A stretch of 8,740 nucleotides of DNA, taken from an uncultured Collinsella sp. Lineage in GTDB: Bacteria > Actinomycetota > Coriobacteriia > Coriobacteriales > Coriobacteriaceae. Shown one piece after another: positions 1 through 6,008 of this stretch (within the stretch, counting starts at the first letter, position 1; every line of letters begins with the position of its first letter). Below the pieces are notes generated by a model. That model saw only the letters and a list, made by a program, of their open reading frames with translations, had not been told where the DNA came from and searched no databases. The translations under genes were made by a program, and so were the position numbers. The stretch spans positions 1 to 8,740 of the forward strand of contig CABUAL010000061.1 of NCBI GenBank assembly GCA_902489515.1. The letters are read 5' to 3'.

Positions 1-28
1 CTCAACGCGGCCGGCCTTGAGCTCGGAG

Positions 29-61
29 CCCGGTTCTGTCTCGTGCAGGACCGGGTTTCTT
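29..61 (+). terminator. Rho-independent terminator of a plus-strand gene lying left of the window
   Basis: Arms 29-38 and 46-55 form a 10-bp GC-rich stem with one G-U pair (35 with 49) and a 7-base loop, followed on the plus strand by TTTCTT. On the minus strand no U-tract follows, so it acts on plus-strand transcription. A reading frame open from position 1 closes at TGA 18-20 (last residues QRGRP). This could be the last codons of a gene to the left, but it is too short to identify and is not listed as a CDS. Confidence 0.65.
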
Positions 62-71
62 GCTATCTCGG

Positions 72-118
72 GCCAAAACCACCACAAAGGGGACAGGCAC
101 CTTTGTGGTGGTTTTGGC
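72..118 (+). repeat. Hairpin repeat, GACAGGCACC-loop family, copy 1
   Basis: Positions 72-90 and 100-118 are perfectly complementary (19 bp) around a 9-base loop, GGACAGGCA. Its central 39 bases are identical, in inverted orientation, to copy 2 at 2954-2992. It lies 17 bases past the terminator of the plus-strand gene to the left. Read in that direction, its loop has the same sense as copies 2-4 relative to their upstream genes. It could be a backup terminator, a transcript 3'-end structure or a dispersed REP-like element. It lies about 155 bases beyond the phosphoesterase stop on the other strand. Confidence 0.8.
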
Positions 119-142
119 ACTTTGGCGTCAATGTTATGGCAT

Positions 143-256
143 CGCAGCGAGCCGGTTCCAAGTGCCTCAGGTCGCCCCGAAAGAGGAGCGACGCGTACTT
201 TGGTACGCGAGCGACGGCTTGAGGGGCGAGATGGGGTGCTTGGGGCCGGCGCAGCG
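143..256 (+). repeat. Long imperfect inverted repeat with flanking 7-bp direct repeats (MITE-like or structured RNA)
   Basis: Positions 151-178 pair with 223-250: 26 of 28 positions pair when G-U is allowed on the plus strand (five G-U pairs), with two mismatches at 170/231 and 171/230. A second hairpin sits inside, CGCGTAC at 192-198 with GTACGCG at 203-209 around TTTG. The heptamer CGCAGCG flanks the element at 143-149 and 250-256, resembling a target-site duplication (it shares one base with the inverted repeat). On the minus strand the G-U pairs become A-C mismatches. The element is therefore either a plus-strand structured RNA or a decaying palindromic mobile element. No coding potential is evident. 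Confidence 0.55.
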
Positions 257-273
257 TCAAGCCTTAAAGGTGG

Positions 274-984
274 TTACCAGGGGGTTCTGGCGGTAGAGGA
301 CTCGATGGCCTCGTGGCGCTTGAGCTCGCGGCGCATGGTTTGTGAGTTGAGCCAGGCTGCCTGCCAGCCACGGATGGGGTAGCGCGTCTGGTCGAGCTCA
401 AACTGCGTATAGCCGCTGGCGTTGATGATCATTGCCCCGCATGCATGTTGACGCTCACGTTGAAAGTCGCGACCATAGCATTGGTGCACATGCCCGTGCA
501 CCATGTAGTCGGGATTCCAGGATTCGAGCGCTGTGTTAAAGCATTCAAATCCTCGATGTGGCAGATCGTCCAGATCGCCCATGCCGGCGGCGGGCGCATG
601 GGTCAGCAGGATGTCGCAGCCGCCGACCATCCTCACTTTGCGTGACAGCTTGCGCACGCGCTTGACCATCTCGCGCTCGGTGTACATGTTGGCGCCATCT
701 CGGTAGCGCATGGAGCCGCCAAGCCCCGCAATGCGGACGCCGCGATACACGTAAACGGAGTCTTCGACACAGATACAGCCGCCTGGTGCATGACGCGCGT
801 AGCGGTCATCGTGATTGCCGCGAACGTAGATGAGCGGTTTGTTGATGACGGTGACCAAAAACTCAAGATAATCCGGGTCCAGATCGCCAGCGGACAAAAT
901 CAGGTCGACACCCTCAAAGCGTTCCTTGCGAAAGCACTCCCATAGGCATCGTTCTTCGGTATCGGCTATGGCAAGGATTTTCAT
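274..984 (-). CDS. Calcineurin-like metallophosphoesterase
   Basis: A 236-aa, probably cytosolic phosphoesterase of the two-metal Calcineurin-like superfamily; the substrate cannot be read from sequence. Metal-site motifs occur in order: D8 in IADTE, GD at 33-34, GNHD at 56-59, TH at 128-129 and GHVH at 164-167. The first motif is usually DxH; here it is D8-T-E10, so one metal ligand is altered, although the remaining motifs look intact. No signal peptide or membrane segment is seen. The ATG overlaps the stop of the upstream ParB/BMP-like gene in the sequence ATGA (981-984), which supports this start and implies translational coupling. Stop TAA is at 274-276. The fold assignment is firm. A cyclic-nucleotide or nucleotide-related substrate is a guess from the BMP-like partner. 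Confidence 0.85.
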   Translation of the reverse strand: MKILAIADTEERCLWECFRKERFEGVDLILSAGDLDPDYLEFLVTVINKPLIYVRGNHDDRYARHAPGGCICVEDSVYVYRGVRIAGLGGSMRYRDGANMYTEREMVKRVRKLSRKVRMVGGCDILLTHAPAAGMGDLDDLPHRGFECFNTALESWNPDYMVHGHVHQCYGRDFQRERQHACGAMIINASGYTQFELDQTRYPIRGWQAAWLNSQTMRRELKRHEAIESSTARTPW

Positions 985-2897
985 AGGGCGTGGACCTTCG
1001 GCTCATCGTTGGGCTGCGGAATGGTGCCCACCACGTTGTCGGCCAACCAGTCCATCTCGACGATTTGCGTGCTCGGCAGTGGGGGAAAGCCCTCGATCTG
1101 CACCACGCCGTCTTGGCTATGGAGCTCGCCGCCAAATGGATTGATGGAGCCCTCGACGATGCCATTGCGGAGTAGCTGAACAAGCTTGCGCGTCTGATAG
1201 GGCAGGCCCGGAGCGTAGCGAATATCGATAACGCCCGAGCTCATGCCATACCAGTAGTTGACGGCGCGGACCCGGCTGTCGTCACTGGTCTCGTCCCAGG
1301 TGCCATGCAGCAGACTTCGCACGATAAGCTCGTAATATCGGCCCCAGTTCCACACCGGCATGGCAATGCCGGCAACCTTGCCATCGATCAGGCGGTGAAG
1401 TCCGTAGGCCGTGGGATCTTCGAGCGACTTTGACATGTCGGCGCCGGTCATGACGCTCACGCCTTCGCGGCACATGGCCTCGGCAAGGCCACCGGCAGGC
1501 ACATCGCCCCAGGTCAGGATAATTTGCGCACGGGGGTCGAGCAGCGAGGCGCCAATCGCAAAGGCGTTGATTTCGCTGAGTGCGCCCGAGGCAAAGACCG
1601 ACGCGTGGTAACCGATGCGGTGGTTGTCCGCCATGCTGGCGGCAAGGGCGCCCAGGAGGAACTTGGCCTCGTACATCTTGCCAAAGTACGAACGGACGCT
1701 TTGATGGGGAAGACCGATAGAGCAGTTGAGGAACCGAACCCGGGGATACTCAACGGCAGCCCTGAGCGTGTATTCCATCAGGCGGTGCGAGGTCGAGAAG
1801 ATGACGTTTGCTCCATGTTTGACAGCCGTTTCCACGGCGGCGTAGAACGCGTCCGGATCATGGCAGTCCTCGAACGCCTCGGTGCGCACGATACCGCCAA
1901 AGTGCTCATCGAGATACTGACGCCCTTGGTCGTGCAGGCTGTCCCAGCTCGACGTCGCACAGGGGAACTCATGGATAAAGGCGATGCGCAGGGGGTTGGC
2001 CGCCGAATAGACGGTCTTGCCCATAAAGAAGCTGAGCACGCCGGAGGTGGACTTGGCGGGCGACTCCTCCTCATCGACGCTCGGTGCTTCGACAAGATCT
2101 ACCTTGTCCTCGTTATTTTTGCCGGCAATGACCAGCTCGCGCCAGATCTTGCACAGGCGGTTTACGACGATATCCGTCGGTGTATCCAGCAGGCGGTCCT
2201 GGTTGTACACATTGAGGTAGACGAGCATGGCGTCGGCGGGCGTAATGTCCAGGTGGTCGCCGCCCGCGCGAAGGTAGGCACGCTTAAAGAGTAAGAAGGT
2301 GTGGCGCAGGTAGTCGACCTTTTTCTGCGGCCATTTTTCGATAAGGTCCTGACCGAGCATCTTGGCGAGCGTCTCGTAGCTTCCCTCGCGTGAGAACTCG
2401 ATCTCGTATAGGGGGCAGACGCGCCAAAACGCGCAGAACTCACCGTACAGGCGGCTTTCGACGGAATCCCATGTGCCGGGGTAGAGACGGGTGACCTTGG
2501 CCGAAACCGTCGGGGCGTCCAGGAATTTGAGGACACTGACGCGCTTGTTGCCCTCTTGGACGTAAAACCGATGCATGAACTCGGTGACGATGACGGGATC
2601 GCGATAGCCCTCGGTCACCTGGATGTCGTAGAGGTTGGACCACTTGCGGGCGAACTCGGTGCTAAACGGCAGCAAGGGCATAAAGTTGCATGAAAAGGCG
2701 GACTGACGGCCCTTAGTAACCGTACCGACGACCATTTCGAGCGGAATGTCCCTTAGGCCGGCGCTCTCTCGCTGACCTAAGGGGAGCTGGGCGACCAAGT
2801 TATCGAGGTCCGTGAGGTACGGATGCTCGCTTTGACTAATGGCGCGTCGACGTCCTTGCTCGCCGCGCTTGCGTGCTTGACGATAGGCCTCTTCCAT
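981..2897 (-). CDS. Two-domain protein: ParB-like N-terminal region and BMP (nucleoside-binding-protein-like) C-terminal domain
   Basis: This 638-aa protein opens with a basic segment (residues 6-18, rich in R/K) and has no signal peptide or lipobox, unlike exported BMP/PnrA binding proteins. Residues about 50-140 look ParB-like: IPLEMV at 51-56 and the QEGNKRVSVLK stretch around 114-124, whose GNKR resembles the ParB GxxR signature. An acidic, low-complexity linker (about 262-285) leads to a periplasmic-binding-protein fold from about 303 (LRIAFIHEFP) to about 580, with BMP-family features such as VIFSTS, KMYEAKFLLGALAA and an IGYHA strand. By family knowledge BMP domains bind nucleosides, and cytosolic BMP proteins such as Bacillus Med are regulatory. 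The likely role is an intracellular ligand sensor, by inference. The ATG is preceded by AGGGAG eight bases upstream. It overlaps the phosphoesterase by 4 bp. Confidence 0.8.
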   Translation of the reverse strand: MEEAYRQARKRGEQGRRRAISQSEHPYLTDLDNLVAQLPLGQRESAGLRDIPLEMVVGTVTKGRQSAFSCNFMPLLPFSTEFARKWSNLYDIQVTEGYRDPVIVTEFMHRFYVQEGNKRVSVLKFLDAPTVSAKVTRLYPGTWDSVESRLYGEFCAFWRVCPLYEIEFSREGSYETLAKMLGQDLIEKWPQKKVDYLRHTFLLFKRAYLRAGGDHLDITPADAMLVYLNVYNQDRLLDTPTDIVVNRLCKIWRELVIAGKNNEDKVDLVEAPSVDEEESPAKSTSGVLSFFMGKTVYSAANPLRIAFIHEFPCATSSWDSLHDQGRQYLDEHFGGIVRTEAFEDCHDPDAFYAAVETAVKHGANVIFSTSHRLMEYTLRAAVEYPRVRFLNCSIGLPHQSVRSYFGKMYEAKFLLGALAASMADNHRIGYHASVFASGALSEINAFAIGASLLDPRAQIILTWGDVPAGGLAEAMCREGVSVMTGADMSKSLEDPTAYGLHRLIDGKVAGIAMPVWNWGRYYELIVRSLLHGTWDETSDDSRVRAVNYWYGMSSGVIDIRYAPGLPYQTRKLVQLLRNGIVEGSINPFGGELHSQDGVVQIEGFPPLPSTQIVEMDWLADNVVGTIPQPNDEPKVHAL

Positions 2898-2953
2898 GGT
2901 GTCTACTCCCTTAGTCGTTTAAACAACGATATGAACCATGGTACCACGATGCG

Positions 2954-2992
2954 AAACCACCACAAAGGTGCCTGTCCCCTTTGTGGTGGTTT
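2954..2992 (-). repeat. Hairpin repeat, GACAGGCACC-loop family, copy 2 (3' end of mscS-like gene)
   Basis: Arms 2954-2968 and 2978-2992 form a perfect 15-bp stem around the 9-base loop TGCCTGTCC (plus strand); in the mRNA sense the loop region reads GGGGACAGGCACC. The stem begins inside the TAA stop codon of the channel gene (2991-2993). The 39 bases match copy 1 exactly, in opposite orientation. It may terminate or stabilise the channel transcript; the run after the stem is only three U's, so termination would be weak. Confidence 0.8.
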
Positions 2993-3758
2993 AGGCGATG
3001 ATGGGGGCGATGGCGCGGATGCAGGCGTCGGCTGCCGTGAAAGTGGTGCTGTCGTCGCTGACGATAAAGATGATCTTGCCCTTAATGCCAAAGTCGCCGA
3101 TCTCGCTAAAGAGCACATACGGCTCCTTGTCAAAACCCGAGATGGGCGAGACGGCCGTTTTAGTGGCGCTGGTCAGCTCGTCTGCCAGTGCGTCGAGCGA
3201 AGCCCATTTTGAGGGGTCTTTCACCGCGACGGGCACAGCCACGCGCCCAAAGGGCATCAAATGCACGAGCGTGTTCTTGGAGATGTTGGAGTTGGGGACG
3301 ATGATGGTCTGCCCGCAGGCATCTTCGATGGTCGTGTGGCGCCAGGTGATGTCCTGGACCACGCCCGACACGCCGCCGACCTCGATATTGTCGCCAGGCT
3401 TGATGATGCCCATAAACGTAACCTGCATGCCGCCAATAAGGTTTGACAGCGTGTCCTGAAAGCCGAGCGAGATGGCGATGCCGCCGACGCCAAGAGCGGC
3501 GACGAGCGCGTTTGCGTTAATGCCAAAGCAGTTGTCGAGGATAAAGCTGCCGCCGATCATCCAGATGACGGCGCGTGCGATGTTGATGAAGATGCTCGAT
3601 GCCGGAAGCGGGTTGTCGTCGCGATTGAGCAGGTGACGCAGGGTCTTGGATACGACCTTGGTGGCGACGGCGGTGCCTATCGCCAAGATGACGGCCCAGA
3701 TGATGTTGTGGACCCACCGTTGCTCAAAGAAATGAAGAATCGGCTCAAACAATTCCAT
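2991..3758 (-). CDS. MscS-family small-conductance mechanosensitive channel
   Basis: A 255-aa membrane protein that would gate in response to membrane tension and release solutes during osmotic downshock. Hydrophobic segments lie at about 17-36, 56-75 and 84-115. The last is the pore-lining helix, Gly/Ala-rich with the family pattern LGVGGIAISLGFQDTLSNL (89-107), followed by the beta domain with KPGD (120-123), the GxVxxI pattern (132-137) and VPNS (154-157). It has three predicted helices, like E. coli MscS, and is slightly shorter (255 against about 286 residues). Start ATG 3758 follows an AGGAGG about 10 bases upstream. The gene is preceded by a terminator (3802-3831), and a 10-bp palindrome AATGATCATT (3775-3784) lies next to its ribosome-binding site. 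No clear promoter was found. The stop is embedded in hairpin copy 2. Confidence 0.9.
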   Translation of the reverse strand: MELFEPILHFFEQRWVHNIIWAVILAIGTAVATKVVSKTLRHLLNRDDNPLPASSIFINIARAVIWMIGGSFILDNCFGINANALVAALGVGGIAISLGFQDTLSNLIGGMQVTFMGIIKPGDNIEVGGVSGVVQDITWRHTTIEDACGQTIIVPNSNISKNTLVHLMPFGRVAVPVAVKDPSKWASLDALADELTSATKTAVSPISGFDKEPYVLFSEIGDFGIKGKIIFIVSDDSTTFTAADACIRAIAPIIA

Positions 3759-3772
3759 GTAGGGAAAACCTC

Positions 3773-3936
3773 CTAATGATCATTCAACCATGATACCCAC
3801 CAAAAAGCCCGTCCGATCACATCGGACGGGCCGATAACTTGAGATGGGGCGGTCGCGGTGGCGTAAGCTGGGGCGCCGGCGAGCACGCCGGTAAGGAGTG
3901 CGGCGGTCAAGCAAGACGGGGAAGAGGTCTTCTCAT
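3773..3936 (-). pseudogene. Probable frameshifted relic of a small secreted-protein gene
   Basis: An ATG at 3936-3934, preceded by AAGGA at a proper distance, begins MRRPLPRLA and then meets TGA at 3907-3909. If one T is restored in the GCTTGACC stretch, the frame continues as ALTAALLTGVLAG and then APAYA. That is a textbook signal peptide of about 26 residues (basic n-region, hydrophobic core, A-Y-A cleavage site). The shifted frame runs on through the terminator hairpin at 3807-3831 to TAG at 3773-3775, so almost no mature protein would remain. Basis: the pattern is visible, the relic interpretation is inference. Alternatives are a 9-residue leader peptide before the downstream terminator, or a sequencing error. 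This is the only gene-like content of the 335-bp gap 3759-4093; the rest is hairpins. Confidence 0.35.
3802..3831 (-). terminator. Rho-independent terminator (minus strand)
   Basis: Arms 3807-3817 and 3821-3831 are perfectly complementary (11 bp, GC-rich) with a 3-base loop. On the minus strand they are followed at once by TTTTT (3806-3802). It ends transcription from the right, about 45 bases before the channel's start codon. It could close the relic gene, or act as an attenuator for the channel gene if the two share a transcript. Confidence 0.8.
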
Positions 3937-3999
3937 GGCAGTTTCCTTAGTTCTTAACCAGTGGTCCCTGCTGACGCTGCATTATCGACATAATATGCG

Positions 4000-4039
4000 A
4001 AAACCGCCGCAAAGGTGTCTGTCCCTTTGCGGCGGTTTT
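4000..4039 (-). repeat. Hairpin repeat, GACAGGCACC-loop family, copy 3
   Basis: Arms 4000-4015 and 4024-4039 pair perfectly over 16 bp; the loop (mRNA sense) is part of GGGACAGACACC. Against copies 1 and 2, three A-T pairs of the stem are replaced by G-C pairs on both arms (CCGCCGC against CCACCAC), which are compensatory changes. It lies 14 bases beyond copy 4, forming a tandem pair behind the ABC ATPase gene. It probably works as a second terminator, with TTTT at the end of its minus-strand stem. Confidence 0.75.
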
Positions 4040-4053
4040 GACGTTTGCGCAAA

Positions 4054-4096
4054 TAAAACCTGCCAAAATAAACCTGTCCCTTTTTGGCAGGTTTTA
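4054..4096 (-). terminator. Terminator-like hairpin at the ATPase stop codon (GACAGG-loop family, copy 4)
   Basis: Arms 4054-4068 and 4082-4096 form a 15-bp stem around a 13-base loop that contains AGGGACAGG in the mRNA sense. The first three bases of the stem are the TAA stop of the ABC ATPase gene (4094-4096). On the minus strand the stem ends TTTTA and runs into TTT, so it is a reasonable intrinsic terminator for the transporter operon. The stem sequence (CCTGCCAAAA) differs from copies 1-3, but the loop core is shared. Confidence 0.65.
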
Positions 4097-4888
4097 GCTC
4101 AGCAGCATGCGGTCGTTGGCGAGCTCGCCGCCCGAGACCTCCTCGAACTTCTGCAGTAGGTCGGCGACGGTGAGCGACTTTTTCTCGTCGCCTGCCACAT
4201 CGTAGATCACGTGGCCCTCGTGCATCATGATCAGACGGTTGCCCAGACGGATGGCGTCGTTCATGTTGTGTGTGACCATGAGTGTGGTCAAGTGGTTCTC
4301 GTCGACGATCTCCTCGGTCAGGTTGAGTACCTTCGATGCCGTCTTGGGGTCGAGGGCCGCCGTGTGCTCGTCGAGCAGCAGCAGGCGCGGCTTGGTGAGC
4401 GTGGCCATGAGCAAGGTGAGTGCCTGGCGCTGGCCGCCCGAGAGCAGACCGACCTTGGCGTTGAGGCGCGTGTCCAGACCGAGGTCCAGGCGCTTGAGCA
4501 GTTCAACGTACTCGTCCTTCTCGGCCTTGGTGACGCCCCACGAAAGACCGCGACGCTGGCCGCGGCGCTTGGCGAGGGCCAAGTTCTCGGCAATCTGCAT
4601 GTCGGCTGCGGTGCCGCGCATGGGGTCCTGGAACACGCGGCCCAGGTACTTGGCGCGCTGCGACTCGCTCAGACGCGAGATGTCGGTGCCGTCGAGCTCG
4701 ATAACGCCCGAATCGAGCGGATATACGCCGGCGATCATGTTGAGCAGCGTGGATTTGCCGGCGCCGTTACCGCCGATCACGGTTACAAAGTCGCCGTCGT
4801 TGAGGGTAAGGTCGACGCCGGTAAGAGCGCGCTTCTCGGTGACGGTGCCCTTGTTAAAGGTCTTCTTGACGTGTGAGAGCTTAAGCAT
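4094..4888 (-). CDS. ABC transporter ATP-binding protein (TrpXYZ-like importer, COG1101-type)
   Basis: A 264-aa ATPase that would power the importer encoded with it at the inner face of the membrane. All nucleotide-binding motifs are present: Walker A GGNGAGKST (39-47), Q-loop FQDP (86-89), signature LSGGQ (149-153), Walker B LLLLDE (169-174), D-loop ALDP (178-181) and switch H207 in VTHNM. The Q-loop followed by MRGTA and the single short ABC domain fit ATPases paired with COG2984/COG4120 partners, a class including streptococcal TrpXYZ. The start ATG lies inside the end of the permease gene (8-bp overlap), with a GGGGG Shine-Dalgarno upstream, which indicates translational coupling. The stop codon is the first part of hairpin copy 4. 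The transported substrate is not certain. Confidence 0.92.
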   Translation of the reverse strand: MLKLSHVKKTFNKGTVTEKRALTGVDLTLNDGDFVTVIGGNGAGKSTLLNMIAGVYPLDSGVIELDGTDISRLSESQRAKYLGRVFQDPMRGTAADMQIAENLALAKRRGQRRGLSWGVTKAEKDEYVELLKRLDLGLDTRLNAKVGLLSGGQRQALTLLMATLTKPRLLLLDEHTAALDPKTASKVLNLTEEIVDENHLTTLMVTHNMNDAIRLGNRLIMMHEGHVIYDVAGDEKKSLTVADLLQKFEEVSGGELANDRMLLS

Positions 4889-5804
4889 CTACTTCATCCC
4901 CCTTCGTGTAGGAGCTGCGGAGCTTATAGCGCTCCCAAACCACGGGCACGCACAGGGCCACGGCGACGATTACGGCGGAGAGCAGCTTCATGTCGTTGGC
5001 GTCCATGCCCAACTGCAGCACGATGGCGCGGATAAGGAAGTACACCACGGAGCCAAAGACGGCGGAGGCAAGACGGACACTAAACTGAGTGAGACCGCCG
5101 GGCAGCAGGCGGCCGAGCACCTCGCCGATAACAATGGCAGCAAGACCGATAACGATGGCACCGGTGCCCATACCAATGTCGGCGTACTTCTGGCTCTGGC
5201 AGATGAGCGCGCCCGAAAGGCCGATGAGGGCGTTGGAGAGCACGAGGGCGATCATCTTGGTGGAGTTGGTGTTGACGCCCAGGGCGCGGATCATGTACTC
5301 GTTGTTGCCGGTGGCGCGTAGTGCCGAGCCGATCTCGGTGCCAAAGAACCAATACAGGATGGCAACGATAGCCACAGCGAGCAAGATGCCCAGGATGATG
5401 GCGACGGTGGACTGCGGCAGGCCCGTCATGTTGCTGACAGACGAGAAGATGGTGCCCTTGGCAAGGATGGGCGTATTGGATTTGCCCATGATGCGCAGGT
5501 TGATGGACCACAGGCTGATCTGGGTGAGGATTCCGGCGAGGATCGCGGGAATCTCAAAGACGGTGGTCAAAATGCCCGTGATGGCGCCCGCGATGGCACC
5601 GGCACACATGCCGGCCAAAACAGCGAGCAGCGGGTCGACATTATTATTGACGATGAGCACGGCGCAGACGCAGCCGCCGAGGGCAAAGCTGCCGTCGCAG
5701 GTCATATCGGGGATGTCGAGCAGGCGGAACGTGATAAACACGCCAAGCACCATAATGCCCCAGAGGACGCCCTGCGAAACGGCGCCCTGCAATGCAATAA
5801 GCAT
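4881..5804 (-). CDS. ABC transporter permease (TrpXYZ-like importer, COG4120-type)
   Basis: A 307-aa integral membrane protein with about eight hydrophobic segments (roughly 8-29, 40-55, 58-85, 132-156, 185-205, 212-235, 250-270 and 276-295). It would form the channel of the importer. The motif DMTCDGSFALGG at 33-44, after the first helix, corresponds to the family's conserved D-x-T-x-x-G-S-F-x-L-G loop, and a Gly/Ala-rich NALIGLSGAL segment (about 195) resembles the ATPase-coupling region. The start is supported by a perfect AGGAGG (5813-5818 on the plus strand) eight bases from the ATG. It follows the binding-protein gene after 204 bases and overlaps the ATPase gene by 8 bp. The permease identity is firm; the substrate is inferred only as an amino acid or similar small molecule. 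Confidence 0.92.
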   Translation of the reverse strand: MLIALQGAVSQGVLWGIMVLGVFITFRLLDIPDMTCDGSFALGGCVCAVLIVNNNVDPLLAVLAGMCAGAIAGAITGILTTVFEIPAILAGILTQISLWSINLRIMGKSNTPILAKGTIFSSVSNMTGLPQSTVAIILGILLAVAIVAILYWFFGTEIGSALRATGNNEYMIRALGVNTNSTKMIALVLSNALIGLSGALICQSQKYADIGMGTGAIVIGLAAIVIGEVLGRLLPGGLTQFSVRLASAVFGSVVYFLIRAIVLQLGMDANDMKLLSAVIVAVALCVPVVWERYKLRSSYTKGDEVDA

Positions 5805-5879
5805 GCTTTATACCTCCTAGGATAGGGTGGACACGTGAGTCACCATGATAGCGGTAACAATGCATAAAAGAGCTGCGGC

Positions 5880-5937
5880 CGGATGTTTTGTCTCATCCGT
5901 AACAAGCAGGGCGAACGCCGGTCTTTGGCGTTCGCCC
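5880..5937 (-). promoter_or_regulatory. Two hairpins between the binding-protein and permease genes
   Basis: Arms 5909-5919 and 5927-5937 form a perfect 11-bp stem (GGGCGAACGCC) with a 7-base loop. Just beyond it on the minus strand, 5880-5885 and 5894-5899 form a 6-bp stem. Neither is followed by a proper U-tract. Structures at this place in importer operons often trim or stabilise the binding-protein mRNA so that it is made in excess; that role is inference. The alternative is full termination with a separate promoter for the permease and ATPase, and I see no convincing promoter. Confidence 0.55.
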
Positions 5938-6008
5938 CTGTGGCTCACATATTGAATAACACGGCAACGGCACGAGTGCGTGCCCTAGACGCGCTACCGC
6001 GCATGGCG

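Noticed and set aside
1524..2294. 256-codon plus-strand open frame opposite the ParB/BMP-like gene
   Set aside because: Antisense shadow; the opposite frame has recognisable domains while this one is Arg/Gly/Val-rich without motif.
72..4096. The four hairpins as a CRISPR array
   Set aside because: They are thousands of bases apart or tandem without spacers of even length, differ in sequence and have no cas genes nearby.
4227..5321. 364-codon plus-strand open frame spanning the ATPase and permease genes
   Set aside because: It crosses two firmly identified minus-strand genes and has no motifs; it is an artefact of high GC at third positions.
5831..5848. GTGAGTCAC short palindrome before the permease gene
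   Set aside because: Four-base arms around one base are expected by chance; no promoter or repeat supports an operator.
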